Shown: in pieces, positions 9,405 to 18,386 of the stretch
How positions within the stretch are numbered: position 1 is the stretch's first letter
Layout: each line of letters opens with the position of its first letter
Assembly: GCA_025062325.1 (NCBI GenBank)
Contig: JANXAL010000076.1
Span: 1-64,000 of the forward strand
Length of the DNA stretch: 64,000 bases
From: Roseiflexus sp.
GTDB lineage: Bacteria > Chloroflexota > Chloroflexia > Chloroflexales > Roseiflexaceae
Reading direction: 5' to 3'
The notes under the pieces: model-generated
What the model saw: only the letters and a program-made list of their open reading frames with translations
Told to the model about the DNA's origin: nothing
Database searches by the model: none
Made by a program: the position numbers and the translations under genes

Positions 9405-10997
9405 TTAGCTCCGAATCCCGCTTCTCATGCGCATCTCCCGCCTCTCGGCGCCATAGCGCAGCAGCGGTGTGTGACGCGGCGCGTTGCGGCGGCGCGCCGG
9501 GCGTTGTGGACGAATTGGTTCACGCGGCGCGCGGCGATCCACCGGTACGCGCTCTGGTTGAGACGCTGGAAATTCTAGCGTTCCGCAGGCGTATCCCAGC
9601 AGACCCATGATCTGCCCCAGGTTCTGCGGCGCAATTTCGCGCACCACCAGTGCATCCTCGTCCCGCTCGATGATGACCCGCCGCATTTCAGGCGTCAGGC
9701 AATGGTGCGCACCACCGCGACCGGCAATCATCTGCTGGTACGCGCCGACGCCAAAGAACGCCAGTTTTTGCCCGGGATACGGATCGGGCAAAAGCAGCGG
9801 CGGCGAACCCGGTCGTGGAAAGAAGTCGTCGCTATCGCAGGTCAACCGGCCTGCCAGCCGCACCGAACGCACCGGCCGGTCCCAGCCGTCGAGCGGCAGG
9901 ATGATGAATTCCTGCCCCGGTACGATCAGGCTGTCTGGCAACGAGACCATCAGGCTGCCATTGAGCAGCGCCCAGTCTGGCGCATCACCCTGCCCGCGCT
10001 TGACCCTCCCGACCTCCATGATGAACACGTTGTGCGACGCAACCGTGTAGCGACCAAATTCGCCAACCAGCGTCGGCTGCGGAATATCGCAGGTGTTGCA
10101 CACTGATGCGAGTGTGTTCATTAGGCGCTCAAGGAAGCCGAGATAGTCGAAACGAAAGTCGAGCGAGTAGGCGGACGTCGGCATACCGCCGCCAAAGTTG
10201 AACAGCCAGAGCGATGGCGCGCGCTGCCGCAGGCGGGCATACGCCTCCGCCGAGCGCGCCAGGCGCCTGTTCCAGCGATCAGGATCCTCGATCTGGCTCC
10301 CTACCATTGCATGGTACATGACCAGGCGATGCGGCGTATGTCGCAGCCGCTCAACCACATGCCCGATCTCCTCTGGCGTCAGTCCAAACCGCTCACCGCC
10401 AGGATGGTTGACATCGATATCCGCAGGAGCGTGGCGCTCGCGGACGCCAAGGAGCAATGGTTCACGGCACGTTGTCAGCAAGGTTTCGAGTTCGTCGAGA
10501 TCGTCGATGACCGGTACAACGCGCGTAAACCCTGCATGGCGCAACGCAACGATTGCGGCAATGTAGGCGTCATCCTTCGAGCCATTGCAGAAAATGAACC
10601 GCTCCGGCGACAGGATGCCCTGCTGCCAGAGATAATGCGCAATAGCGACATCCGCTGCCGCAGACGTCTCGTAGTGCGCACCGGAATTGAGAGCGGTACG
10701 CACAACTTCTTCCGCAAAATTAGCCTTTGTCGCATAGGCGTAGATAAAGCCGCCAGCGTACCCGCTGCGCGCACGCGCTGTTTCCGCCCACTCACGCATG
10801 CGCTCGATCTGCACGGTGATCTGCGGGCAGTAGACAACTTCAAGCGGCGCTCCATAGCGCGCCACCATTGCGTTGAGATCGATTTGATCCGCCAGAAGCA
10901 AGCGGTCGCCGCGGCGACTGATAAAATCGTTGATCTGTCCTTCGGGGCCGACCCCATAACGGTCGGTGAACGCGGTGACGTAGGTCTGCCCATTCAA
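9405..10997 (-). CDS. PLP-dependent group IV decarboxylase, probably arginine decarboxylase
   Basis: The protein has 530 residues with an alanine-racemase-like barrel. Lys91 in YAYATKANF is the expected Schiff-base lysine. GGERFGLTPEEI, VMYHAMVGSQI, FNFGGGMP and the later VGEFGRYTV are family blocks, followed by the beta-barrel domain (FFGVGAYQQM). The family includes ornithine, diaminopimelate and arginine decarboxylases; length and motifs are closest to the arginine-type group, so it probably makes agmatine for polyamine synthesis. The last 60 residues are an Arg/Pro-rich tail of doubtful function. I chose the TTG at 10997 because AAGGAGGT lies ten bases upstream; a nearby ATG is out of frame. 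The gene has a long leader with a terminator hairpin. Confidence 0.8.
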   Translation of the reverse strand: MNGQTYVTAFTDRYGVGPEGQINDFISRRGDRLLLADQIDLNAMVARYGAPLEVVYCPQITVQIERMREWAETARARSGYAGGFIYAYATKANFAEEVVRTALNSGAHYETSAAADVAIAHYLWQQGILSPERFIFCNGSKDDAYIAAIVALRHAGFTRVVPVIDDLDELETLLTTCREPLLLGVRERHAPADIDVNHPGGERFGLTPEEIGHVVERLRHTPHRLVMYHAMVGSQIEDPDRWNRRLARSAEAYARLRQRAPSLWLFNFGGGMPTSAYSLDFRFDYLGFLERLMNTLASVCNTCDIPQPTLVGEFGRYTVASHNVFIMEVGRVKRGQGDAPDWALLNGSLMVSLPDSLIVPGQEFIILPLDGWDRPVRSVRLAGRLTCDSDDFFPRPGSPPLLLPDPYPGQKLAFFGVGAYQQMIAGRGGAHHCLTPEMRRVIIERDEDALVVREIAPQNLGQIMGLLGYACGTLEFPASQPERVPVDRRAPREPIRPQRPARRRNAPRHTPLLRYGAERREMRMRSGIRS

Positions 10998-11391
10998 TTG
11001 GAGTGAACCTCCTTCATCTGCACGAGGCTGGCGTTGCCGCCAGCGAAACGAGTCCAGAAAACGCGACCAGACTCGCCCTGCAGATCAATGGGCATACAAA
11101 AGCCCCGCACCCTGGCGGTGCGGGGCGCACAATCAAGAGGTTCGTCAGAGGGGACGATCCGGAACAACGAGCGCCAAACCACACGCCAGAGAGCGCGTCT
11201 GCTCAAGGCGCAACAGGTCGCAGCGGAATAAATTGGCTTTGCCGTCCATACATCATTCCTGAACGCTCTGCCGGGTCCATCGGTTCATCGGTCGATGAAC
11301 GACTCCTGTGATGGCACTCCAAAAACCATAGCGCACCACTGCGCGGGTTTTTGCCGGAGAGCACGGATTCCTTGCGGCGCATAGACGCCGA
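10998..11391 (-). promoter_or_regulatory. Long 5' leader of the decarboxylase gene
   Basis: From the predicted transcription start near 11391 to the TTG start, the leader is about 395 nt. It contains GC-rich pairing segments, a perfect 10-bp terminator hairpin at 11102-11126 and a second structured stretch before the ribosome-binding site. A small ORF (ATG at 11382, 59 codons, no clear ribosome-binding site) starts about ten nt from the predicted 5' end. This layout suits transcription attenuation or a riboswitch, but no known riboswitch consensus was recognised. Confidence 0.5.
11098..11126 (-). terminator. Intrinsic terminator inside the decarboxylase leader
   Basis: GCCCCGCACC and GGTGCGGGGC form a perfect 10-bp stem with a 5-nt loop. 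On the minus strand it is followed by TTTTGT. It sits about 100 nt upstream of the decarboxylase start, so read-through must be possible for expression. Confidence 0.65.
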
Positions 11392-11397
11392 TGCAAT

Positions 11398-11425
11398 ATT
11401 GTAGTGGTTTTTGATGCGATGTCAA
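11398..11425 (-). promoter_or_regulatory. Sigma-70-type promoter reading toward the decarboxylase
   Basis: On the minus strand a perfect -35 box TTGACA (11425-11420) and a -10 box TACAAT (11403-11398) are separated by 16 bp. The predicted start is near 11391. Confidence 0.7.
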
Positions 11426-11504
11426 GAGGGAAATTGCCGCTTTGCCCCGCTGGATCGCGGGGAATGACTTCCTCTCCGCTAATCGCCAATTACATCGCCG
11501 CGCC

Positions 11505-11757
11505 GCAGGCCTTTACGCTGCACCACTCGTTTCCGGCAACGGGACGCCCCAACTCCCCTCTTCCTCACAAGTGTAGATTTTTTGGCGCGCCCTTCTATTG
11601 CATCGCTCGTTTCAGGCAACCGGACGCCCTAACTCCCCCTCCTCCCCTTGCAGGAGAAGGAGGCAGGGGGGATCAGGGGAACACAGGCGTCAGGATGCGG
11701 AAAACGCCTACTACCCCGTTGTAGCGCCCGTTGCGGGGATGAAAACCTCCACTCTAA
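11505..11757. repeat. MITE-like dispersed repeat (one partial and one nearly full copy)
   Basis: A left terminal repeat CTCACAAGTGTAGATTTTTT begins at 11564 and is followed by the conserved internal segment (CATCGCTCGTTTCAGGCAAC, then a CCCCCTCCTCCCC...GGAGAAGGAGG hairpin and GGCGTCAGGATGCGGAAAACGC). The right end is degenerate near 11757. A truncated copy of the internal part precedes it (11505-11563). The element abuts the 3' end of the amidohydrolase gene. Between this repeat and the decarboxylase promoter (11426-11504) I see nothing else. Confidence 0.7.
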
Positions 11758-11760
11758 CAC

Positions 11761-12765
11761 CTACGCTGCCAACCCCAGGCTGCGCTTCTTCTCCTCGACG
11801 TCGATGCCATGGAGGCGTGCCAGGTTCAAGCCCAGGATCTTCTTCTTCGCTTCTTTCGTCAACTGGCCACAGCCATAACCTTGCACAATATCCTCCGGCA
11901 GCTCAAACTCCCAGAACGCCTTCAGCGCGCCGCGCGGATGCCAGATGGGCGTCTCGCCGCCATAGATGATCTTGTCTTCGCCACACCAGAAGAGGAGTTT
12001 CGCCATGGTTTCAGCGAAGACGCGCGGCGAACGCACAACGAAGTTGACCGTCGCCGCAATGGAGGCATAGAGGTTCGGGTAGCGCACCAGTTGCCAGCAG
12101 ATTTCATCGATGAACGGCAGCCCGACGTGGAAAATGATGAAATTGATCTCTGGGAAGTTGGCCGCTGCGCCGTCCATGTCCCACGCCTGCGTGTGCTCAA
12201 TAGGCTGAGGTCCAAGCGGTACGCCTTTGTGGACGCCGATTAGGTTCACGCCCAGCTCCAGCGCCTTCTCGAAGACCGGAAACGCAACCCGCGGATCGTC
12301 CATCCGCCACGGGAATGGTTGTCCGTAGTCGTAACGTAAATTGTAGAGCTTGAAGCCTCTGGCGCCATACTCCTTAACCTGAACCTCCATCAGATCGAGC
12401 GCTTTCTTCCCCTCAAGCGGATTGATCGACCCCCAGAAGATAGCCCGATCCGGATATTTGCGCGCCATTTCAGCGCACTTCTCCCAGCTCGACAACCCAT
12501 CTTTGAACAGGTCAGTCAGCGGCAGCGGCTGCGCAACGATCATATCGGTGGGACTTTCGTCGAAAACCATGCGCGCAATCTCGTCAACTGTCCACTCGCG
12601 CATGTACTCTTCGCGGGTGAGGGTTTTCTCGCCGGGGGCATTGAGCACCTGATGGAAGGCGTACAGGTGCTCGATGAACATTTCTCCTGGCTTCCCGAAG
12701 GCATTGGACTTATCGAAGTTGAATATGTGGCAGACACCGTCGAACACGAATACATCGTCGATCAT
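11761..12765 (-). CDS. Amidohydrolase-2 family metal-dependent hydrolase
   Basis: The protein has 334 residues with the (beta/alpha)8-barrel layout of the amidohydrolase-2/ACMSD-like group. It starts directly with DVFVFDGVCHIFNFD in place of the usual DxHxH. Later blocks are IFWGSINPLEGKKA, GVHKGVPLGPQP, FPEINFIIFHVGLPFIDE and YGGETPIWHPRGALKAFWEF, the last resembling the metal-binding aspartate region. The first metal motif appears changed (one His seen in GVCHIF), so activity and substrate are uncertain; decarboxylation or hydrolysis are both possible for the family. GGAGG precedes the ATG. It is 27 nt downstream of the DUF59 gene, so they form an operon. Confidence 0.75.
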   Translation of the reverse strand: MIDDVFVFDGVCHIFNFDKSNAFGKPGEMFIEHLYAFHQVLNAPGEKTLTREEYMREWTVDEIARMVFDESPTDMIVAQPLPLTDLFKDGLSSWEKCAEMARKYPDRAIFWGSINPLEGKKALDLMEVQVKEYGARGFKLYNLRYDYGQPFPWRMDDPRVAFPVFEKALELGVNLIGVHKGVPLGPQPIEHTQAWDMDGAAANFPEINFIIFHVGLPFIDEICWQLVRYPNLYASIAATVNFVVRSPRVFAETMAKLLFWCGEDKIIYGGETPIWHPRGALKAFWEFELPEDIVQGYGCGQLTKEAKKKILGLNLARLHGIDVEEKKRSLGLAA

Positions 12766-12792
12766 GGCGATCCTCCTGAGAACGCTGATACG

Positions 12793-13212
12793 CTACCGCT
12801 CCGACTCACGAAGATGCTGCTTACGCGCCAGACGAGCTTCACGCAGCGGGAGAAGTTGTTCCAGCGGGAGACGCAACCGTTCACGCGCCGTTGCCGACAG
12901 ACGCTCCGGGGACCAGGGCGTATTCCAGGTGATCTGGACGTTGACCGCCTCGACTCCCTGGATGCTTTTGACTTCTTCTTCCATCATCTGCAAGAGGTGG
13001 AGCGAAAAGGGGCACCAACCGGTCGTCAGAATAATATCGATATCCACCCGCTTGCCCGATACCCGCACCTGCTCGATCAACCCCATGTCCACCACGCTGA
13101 CCTGCCGCTCCTTGCAGCATGGGTCGTAGCAACGCTGAAGGACCATCATCACGTCATCTACAGACACGGGGGCCTGCGAGGATGAAGAGTCAGCGGTCGC
13201 GGTTTCGATCAT
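12793..13212 (-). CDS. DUF59/MIP18-family Fe-S assembly-type protein
   Basis: The protein has 139 residues. The central part (SVVDMGLIEQVRVSGKRVDI, then LTTGWCPFSLHLLQMMEEEV) matches the DUF59 fold of PaaD/SufT/MIP18 proteins, which assist maturation of Fe-S proteins or phenylacetyl-CoA oxygenase. The conserved Cys in the TTGWCP segment is present, and an extra CYDPCC motif lies nearer the N-terminus. I chose the ATG at 13212, preceded by GAGGAGG, over an in-frame GTG six codons upstream that would place the ribosome-binding site inside the gene. It heads the operon with the amidohydrolase, which may need a metal or Fe-S partner; that link is inference. Confidence 0.78.
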   Translation of the reverse strand: MIETATADSSSSQAPVSVDDVMMVLQRCYDPCCKERQVSVVDMGLIEQVRVSGKRVDIDIILTTGWCPFSLHLLQMMEEEVKSIQGVEAVNVQITWNTPWSPERLSATARERLRLPLEQLLPLREARLARKQHLRESER

Positions 13213-13411
13213 AGACACCTCCTCGTGCACAATAATGAATCAAGACTCCACCCATCCTGATGGCCAGGGCGGGCAGAAATGAATGGGCGCTATGGCGCGA
13301 CAGGCGTCACGTTCGTATGTTCCTTGAAGATGAGACTTTTCGTGCGGTGCGGAGATCTGTAGCGCTAAGATAGCATGAATCGGACAGGCATGTCAAGCAG
13401 TCTTTACCAAC

Positions 13412-13442
13412 TTGCGTCACCATCGCCTGGAACTGGTATAAT
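13412..13442 (+). promoter_or_regulatory. Promoter with extended -10 for the small membrane-protein pair
   Basis: TATAAT at 13437-13442 is preceded by TGG (extended -10). A weak -35 TTGCGT lies 19 bp upstream. A small hairpin (GCCCTTT/AAAGGGC, 13456-13481) follows in the leader. The 13231-13411 gap holds nothing else I can support. Confidence 0.55.
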
Positions 13443-13553
13443 CCCGGAGGTTGCAGCCCTTTTACCGGGCGCACAAAGGGCATGTGGGGATAACACTGTT
13501 CAACAGACTAGGATTGCAGCGCAATGAACGAACGACGAGCAGGAGATGGCTTC

Positions 13554-13766
13554 ATGACCGGGATCATCATTGGCGCATTCGCAGGAGCAGTAGCGACAAC
13601 CATCGCGCTACGGCGACGGTTCCCCGCTGGTGCGGGAAGCGATGAGCGTGCACTAGAGCTTCCCCCGCCAGATGATGCAACGTTGGCAGCAGCGCGTGCA
13701 GAAGCAGCGGCAATTGTGTCGCGTCTGCGCCGCGCATTTCCAGATCTCAGACCAGTCGAGGGGTAA
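13554..13766 (+). CDS. Small membrane-anchored protein, unknown
   Basis: The protein has 70 residues. A single N-terminal hydrophobic segment (GIIIGAFAGAVATTIAL) is followed by RRR, so the C-terminal part should be cytoplasmic. The rest is Ala/Arg/Pro-rich with a short amphipathic helix. I chose the ATG at 13554 because AGGAG lies seven bases upstream; the ATG at 13524 has none. It is not recognised as a named family. A second small membrane protein begins 60 nt downstream. Confidence 0.6.
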   Translation: MTGIIIGAFAGAVATTIALRRRFPAGAGSDERALELPPPDDATLAAARAEAAAIVSRLRRAFPDLRPVEG

Positions 13767-13826
13767 TATCACTCTTGGAAGAACGTGGTATACTGCATAG
13801 CGACATCAGCGAGGAGCTTACGCGCG

Positions 13827-13970
13827 ATGAATGCTAGTCTGTTTGACGATGAAATGAAGCGTCGCCTGCTAGTCGGGTTGCTCAGCCTGCTGCTGACGAC
13901 TCTAGCAGCGCGTCTTGCAGTATATATTGCCGATCTAATCCTGGGACCAGAGGAAACCCCGGAGGCATAA
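13827..13970 (+). CDS. Very small membrane protein, unknown
   Basis: The protein has 47 residues with one hydrophobic segment (LLVGLLSLLLTTLAARLAVYIADLIL, about residues 15-40), flanked by KRR and an acidic end. The start follows GAGGAG with normal spacing. Too short for homology-based naming; the clear ribosome-binding site and placement after another small membrane gene support it as real. Confidence 0.55.
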   Translation: MNASLFDDEMKRRLLVGLLSLLLTTLAARLAVYIADLILGPEETPEA

Positions 13971-14016
13971 ATAATGCTGGTTGCCTTTCCAGGCAGTCTG
14001 ACGCACGGAAGGGCGA

Positions 14017-14688
14017 TCAGGAGGGTACAGTCGTCTCCGCCAGCATGCGCTCGCGGTAGTATCCCCAGTATTTCTCCGGCATCAGTGCGGCAATGCGCAG
14101 CATCATATCGTCGGTGAGCTCGCTCATCCGCTCGAAGGGAATTGTACATCCTTCAACTGGCGGGTGGTATGGCTTGCCAAAGCGCACCCGCACCGGACTC
14201 CGCCGCAGGATGGCGCGGAAGCCAGCTTCCGTACCCCAGATCGCAACCGGGACGATCGGGCAACCTGAGCGAATCGCCAGCCGCACTGCTCCGCCGCGTC
14301 CCCGTTGTAACTGCTTCGTGTCGCTGCGGTGACCTTCAGGGAACATGACCAGAACAGCGCCTCGTTTGAGCGCTGCTTCGGCGGCTTCGAGCGCTGCCAG
14401 GTCGCGCTGACCTCGCCGGATCGGAATGACGTGCATCACGCGGAACCACCAGGCGACGATTGGATGATTGAACAGTTCAATCTTGGCGATCCACCAGGGC
14501 CGGTGCGAGAGTGGCAATGACGCTCCAACTGCAACGATGTCGCTCCAGTGCAGGTGGTTGACCGCAAGGATCACGCCCTGCGGGCGCGGCGGCAGATTCT
14601 CACGCCCTTCAACTTTCCAGTCGAACCATATCAATCGTAAGAGATTGATCGGGATCCAGAGCAGTACGTAGAAGAACAGACCAAGCAC
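14017..14688 (-). CDS. plsC: 1-acyl-sn-glycerol-3-phosphate acyltransferase (PlsC family)
   Basis: It acylates lysophosphatidic acid to phosphatidic acid in membrane lipid synthesis. The 223 residues have an N-terminal membrane segment (GLFFYVLLWIPINLLRL), the catalytic NHxxxxD motif as NHLHWSD (about residues 44-50), the second block RRGQRD, the glycerol-phosphate block VMFPEGHRS and the late PIVPVAIWG. The start is GTG at 14688 with AAGGAG seven bases upstream. Substrate specificity within the PlsC/LPLAT family cannot be read from sequence. Confidence 0.88.
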   Translation of the reverse strand: MLGLFFYVLLWIPINLLRLIWFDWKVEGRENLPPRPQGVILAVNHLHWSDIVAVGASLPLSHRPWWIAKIELFNHPIVAWWFRVMHVIPIRRGQRDLAALEAAEAALKRGAVLVMFPEGHRSDTKQLQRGRGGAVRLAIRSGCPIVPVAIWGTEAGFRAILRRSPVRVRFGKPYHPPVEGCTIPFERMSELTDDMMLRIAALMPEKYWGYYRERMLAETTVPS

Positions 14689-14853
14689 AGCGTTCTCCTT
14701 CGCTTATATTAGTGCTGAGTGACGAGTGACGAGTGATGAGCAGGAGGCATGGCATTTCTGAACGATTTAACGTTCATCACGCACAATCTTCCTCTGGTGT
14801 AGCAAACATCTCCCCCTCTTCTCTCGCCTCGCCCCTCTTGCCTCATCCTCATC

Positions 14854-15291
14854 TCACCCCACTCCCAGGCGCAGGGAATAGACCAGTTGCCCTCCCAGCC
14901 ACCCGGTTAGCACGACGAGCGCTGCGCCGATGGCTAGTCGCGCCAGATACCCGCGCCGCGTTCGGGGATCATCCAGAATGGCCGGATTTCGTCGCCTGGC
15001 CTGCCATGCCTGCCAGTACACGACCATCACTGCCAGCCCTGCCAGTGCGTGCGCATTGACCCAGACCAGCGCATCGTCGCGTGGGCGCACCGGATCGAAT
15101 ACCTGACGCGCGGCATCGATCGTTCCACTGGCGATCGCAGGCAAGAGCAACACCCATCCGAGCCACAGGCAGTGATACGCAGCAGTTTCCAGCGAACGGT
15201 CACCGCGCCAGAGGTAGAGCGCCGTCATGATCGCGTTACCGAGCAGCAATCCAATCGGCAGGTGAACGGTGAACGGGTGCAAGGGAGACAT
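14854..15291 (-). CDS. DUF2231-type predicted membrane protein
   Basis: The protein has 145 residues. The opening MSPLHPFTVHLPIGLLLGNAI is characteristic of the DUF2231 family, followed by four hydrophobic segments (about residues 10-27, 43-60, 82-96 and 120-138). Function is unknown; the HP...VH motif suggests a buried heme or metal ligand in some members, which is inference. It lacks a clear ribosome-binding site but has an extended -10 promoter 30 nt upstream. The gap 14689-14853 contains GTGACGAGTGACGAGTGATGAG-like simple repeats. Confidence 0.75.
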   Translation of the reverse strand: MSPLHPFTVHLPIGLLLGNAIMTALYLWRGDRSLETAAYHCLWLGWVLLLPAIASGTIDAARQVFDPVRPRDDALVWVNAHALAGLAVMVVYWQAWQARRRNPAILDDPRTRRGYLARLAIGAALVVLTGWLGGQLVYSLRLGVG

Positions 15292-15320
15292 AGATTGGTT
15301 CGCTTCCAGGACGTAGGATC

Positions 15321-15326
15321 ATTATA
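15321..15326 (-). promoter_or_regulatory. Extended -10 promoter for the DUF2231 gene
   Basis: TGGTATAAT on the minus strand, 30 nt upstream of the ATG, matches an extended -10 element. No good -35 box is present. Confidence 0.5.
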
Positions 15327-15350
15327 CCATGGGTCACCGTTCTGGAAGCG

Positions 15351-18344
15351 CTACCGTGCCACAATTCCCAGCCAGACAACATACGGCGCCGGACGCATTA
15401 CCGCCTCGACCGCAATTGTTGTCCTTCGACGACGCGGATCATTGCTGCTCAGTGTGACGATAGTGCGCAGGCGTGCACCCTGCGGCGGCGCCTGCCAGCG
15501 ATAGGCAAACCGCAGCTCCACGCTGCCACCTGGCGCAACCGTTCCCTGACTCGGCGTCACAGCCAGCCATCCTTCCGGAGGAAACTGCGGTCTAAGTTCG
15601 ATGGCCAACCCCGGAGCGATTGGGGTGTCGGCGCCGCACCCAATGCGTTGAACCTGGGTTAGAGTTTTCTGAACGCCAACACTCAGCCGTTCTGGAAGCG
15701 CACTCAGGCGCGCATACTGAAACACAATCCGGCCATCGCGGTGAAGGAGCGCCTGAAATGTAAAGGTCCGATCAGGGGGACCGTGCGCCAGCGGCACGTC
15801 CTCGAAACTGACGACAAACGTTGTGCCATTATTGACAGTTCCGTAGCGCACCTGCCCGCCGCGCGAGGGGTCAAGGTCGGCGCGGAACGGCGCCAGCAGA
15901 TAGAAGAACGCTTCCGTCGCTGGCAAGCAACGTTCGAGCAGACCGGTGTACGAGTAGGGCCAGCCAAACGAGAGGGTTCCATCTGAAGCGACCGATGTTT
16001 CAGTAACCGGAACAGTGTAGAGCGGGAACTCGAAACCAAGCGGAATGTCATCGATCCTGGTCGTATCGGTCAAATCAAGTGTTGGTGCGTCAATAGGCAG
16101 GTCGATCCATTGGTACACTGGTCCTTCCGGTTCATCGCTGCGGTAGATGCCAAGCGGCGCATATTCCACGTCTGCCTCAAAAGTCAGTGGGCGCGTTCCA
16201 GTATTCGTGATCAGGACCGTTTGCTCAACAGAAGTATTGAAATCGAGCGTAGCTGTGACGTAGTCCGTTGAAAGAGTCAACCGCGGCGCATCGAGCAATA
16301 AGTCGAAATTGACCGGTCCGCTTACTGGTACGGCGACCACACGCTGCTGCGGTGCATACGAGAGCGCAGACGCCGTAAGCGTATAAACGCCTGGCGTCAG
16401 GATGAGCGAGTAAGTCCCATCATCGGCGGTTGTCACGCTGGCGCCGCCGGTGACGCTGACCGTCGCGCGCAGCGCTTCACCGGTCTCAGCATCGCGCACT
16501 CTGCCGCTAACCGTGGTTCCCGAAACAGTCACATTCAGGGTTACCTGGACTGTCATCGGCTGTTGAGTCAGGCTGCCAGCGTAGATCTGAATACGCGCCG
16601 TGTATGTTCCAGGCGCAGCGACTCTGCTCGCGTCGAACGTGACGTTGACGGTTGCGCTTTGTCCTGGATTGAGCGTCAGCGTTGTCGGTGAGAGGTGCAG
16701 CCATGGCACATCAATGCGCGCGCGTGCAACAGCGGCATGCGCATCGATCAATCCCCAACCATAGACGTTGTTGCCGCCGCCAGGCACGACGCCGCACTGC
16801 GAGTCCTCAATTCTCTGCGCCGTGTCGCGTAGCAAGGCGTAAGTTGCCTCATAATCGCCGATCAGCGAGGGGTTGGCGGCGTAGATCAGCGCTACAACTC
16901 CGGCAACGTGCGGCGTCGCCATCGACGTGCCGCGCAGGGCTGCATATCCATCGTTCAGATGAGCCGAGTAAATGCCGCCATCGCCGGGAGCGACGAAGTC
17001 CGGCTTCATGCGACCGTCAGCGGTCGGACCGCGCAGACTGAATGAGGCGATGGTATTGTTACGGTTCGTGGCGCCAACTGCGACAACATCGGCGTAGTCG
17101 CCGGGGGACGCGATCGAGCGGCAGACGCCAACGCCGTTGCCCGCAGCAAAGACCGGAAAGATGCCAGCCGCGCGCCAGGCGGCGGTGTATCCGGCATACC
17201 ATTGATCGTTGCCGCCGCTAGCCCACGAGTTGTTGACAATCATTGGGCGCAGATCAGGGCGTGGGTTGCGGTCGTTGAGATCGGTCGGCGCTAGGATCCA
17301 CTGCGCAGCAGCGATCAGGTCGCTTTCATTACAAAGCGATCCCTCACATCCCTGTGCAGCAATCCAGCGTGCGCCAGGGGCGACGCCAAACCGCTCGCCG
17401 TCGGCGAGCCTGCCAACCATTGTGCCGAGCGTGTGCGTCCCGTGACCATGCTTGTCGGTCGGTGCCGAAAAGGCGCCCTGTGGATCATACCAGTTGTAGT
17501 TGTGATTGTACTCGCCATTGCCGAGCGCGCCGCGATACTGATCCCGCAGCGCGGGATGGTGCACCAGGGCGCCGGTGTCAATTGACGCGACGGTCACACC
17601 CTGACCGGTGATACCGAACTCGTTCCACACGCGATCGGCGCGGATGGCGCGAATATTCCAGCACACCGGATTGCCATCGGTGCTGCATCGGGAGTCAGGA
17701 TTGGCAGAAAGCGTCTGTGATGCAATCATCATGCTGGCGTCGGCGCGCACCAGGGCGACATCAGCGCGCTGCTCCAGCGCCTGAGCATCGGCAAGCGAAC
17801 CTTCTACTCGAATGGCATTGACGATCCAGAAGGGTCGGTACGTTAGACCGCGCGCCGTCAATTCCGCACGCAGCAGACGCTGCGTGCGCTCGGCATGTTC
17901 CACCAGCGTTCGATAGACGAAGCGTCCGCGCTCTGTCCAGTCGGTGATGCTATAGGCTGCGCTCAGATCCGCCTGGTCGTGCAAGTAGACGATGAACGAC
18001 CCTCGCTCTGCGGGTTCATCCAGTTGCTGCGTCAGGCGTGGGTCAAGGGGGTGATCCTGCTGAGGCAGAGACACGCTGGCAGGACCGGTTGCCGCCGTTA
18101 GTGCCAGCGATGGCTGCGCACGCGCTTCGTACAGCAGCACGGTAACGGCGGTTGATCCAGGATTGGTGATCGCCAGCGGTCGCGTGACCCGTTGACCTGG
18201 TAACAATGTTTCACCAATGGTGATGGGAGAAGCCGTGACAACGCCCGACGCCTGAGCAGCGAGTCTGTCTGCGGGAGCGATCAATGCTGCAATCAGCAGA
18301 AACGCAGCAATCAACAGACGTGCACCGGCAGTGCGACCCGACAT
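15351..18344 (-). CDS. Secreted subtilisin-family (S8) serine protease
   Basis: The protein has 997 residues. An N-terminal signal peptide (LLIAAFLLIAALIAPADRLAAQA) is followed by a possible propeptide/inhibitor region and the S8 domain. The catalytic residues are Asp in VASIDTGALVHHP, His in HGHGTHTLGTMVG and Ser in GTSMATPHVAGV. After the protease domain come a carboxypeptidase-regulatory-like beta-sandwich (SGRVRDAETGEALRATVSV), further beta domains and a C-terminal WLAVTPSQGTVAPGGS module. It should be exported and degrade extracellular protein. It has its own promoter 36 nt upstream and is divergent from the large secreted nuclease-like protein. Confidence 0.92.
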   Translation of the reverse strand: MSGRTAGARLLIAAFLLIAALIAPADRLAAQASGVVTASPITIGETLLPGQRVTRPLAITNPGSTAVTVLLYEARAQPSLALTAATGPASVSLPQQDHPLDPRLTQQLDEPAERGSFIVYLHDQADLSAAYSITDWTERGRFVYRTLVEHAERTQRLLRAELTARGLTYRPFWIVNAIRVEGSLADAQALEQRADVALVRADASMMIASQTLSANPDSRCSTDGNPVCWNIRAIRADRVWNEFGITGQGVTVASIDTGALVHHPALRDQYRGALGNGEYNHNYNWYDPQGAFSAPTDKHGHGTHTLGTMVGRLADGERFGVAPGARWIAAQGCEGSLCNESDLIAAAQWILAPTDLNDRNPRPDLRPMIVNNSWASGGNDQWYAGYTAAWRAAGIFPVFAAGNGVGVCRSIASPGDYADVVAVGATNRNNTIASFSLRGPTADGRMKPDFVAPGDGGIYSAHLNDGYAALRGTSMATPHVAGVVALIYAANPSLIGDYEATYALLRDTAQRIEDSQCGVVPGGGNNVYGWGLIDAHAAVARARIDVPWLHLSPTTLTLNPGQSATVNVTFDASRVAAPGTYTARIQIYAGSLTQQPMTVQVTLNVTVSGTTVSGRVRDAETGEALRATVSVTGGASVTTADDGTYSLILTPGVYTLTASALSYAPQQRVVAVPVSGPVNFDLLLDAPRLTLSTDYVTATLDFNTSVEQTVLITNTGTRPLTFEADVEYAPLGIYRSDEPEGPVYQWIDLPIDAPTLDLTDTTRIDDIPLGFEFPLYTVPVTETSVASDGTLSFGWPYSYTGLLERCLPATEAFFYLLAPFRADLDPSRGGQVRYGTVNNGTTFVVSFEDVPLAHGPPDRTFTFQALLHRDGRIVFQYARLSALPERLSVGVQKTLTQVQRIGCGADTPIAPGLAIELRPQFPPEGWLAVTPSQGTVAPGGSVELRFAYRWQAPPQGARLRTIVTLSSNDPRRRRTTIAVEAVMRPAPYVVWLGIVAR

Positions 18345-18386
18345 GAGACGATCCTGACACGAAAGCTGTTGTGTCGAGCGCGATCA

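Noticed and set aside
11102-11126. Known riboswitch, T-box or guanidine-type element in the decarboxylase leader
   Set aside because: No T-box AGGGTGGNACCGCG word and no ykkC-like or other consensus was recognised; only the generic layout supports regulation.
10994-11206. Arg-rich leader peptide (MSRRALWRVVWRSLFRIV) upstream of the decarboxylase
   Set aside because: It would start with TTG, has no ribosome-binding site and runs straight through the terminator hairpin, so the Arg richness is probably chance.
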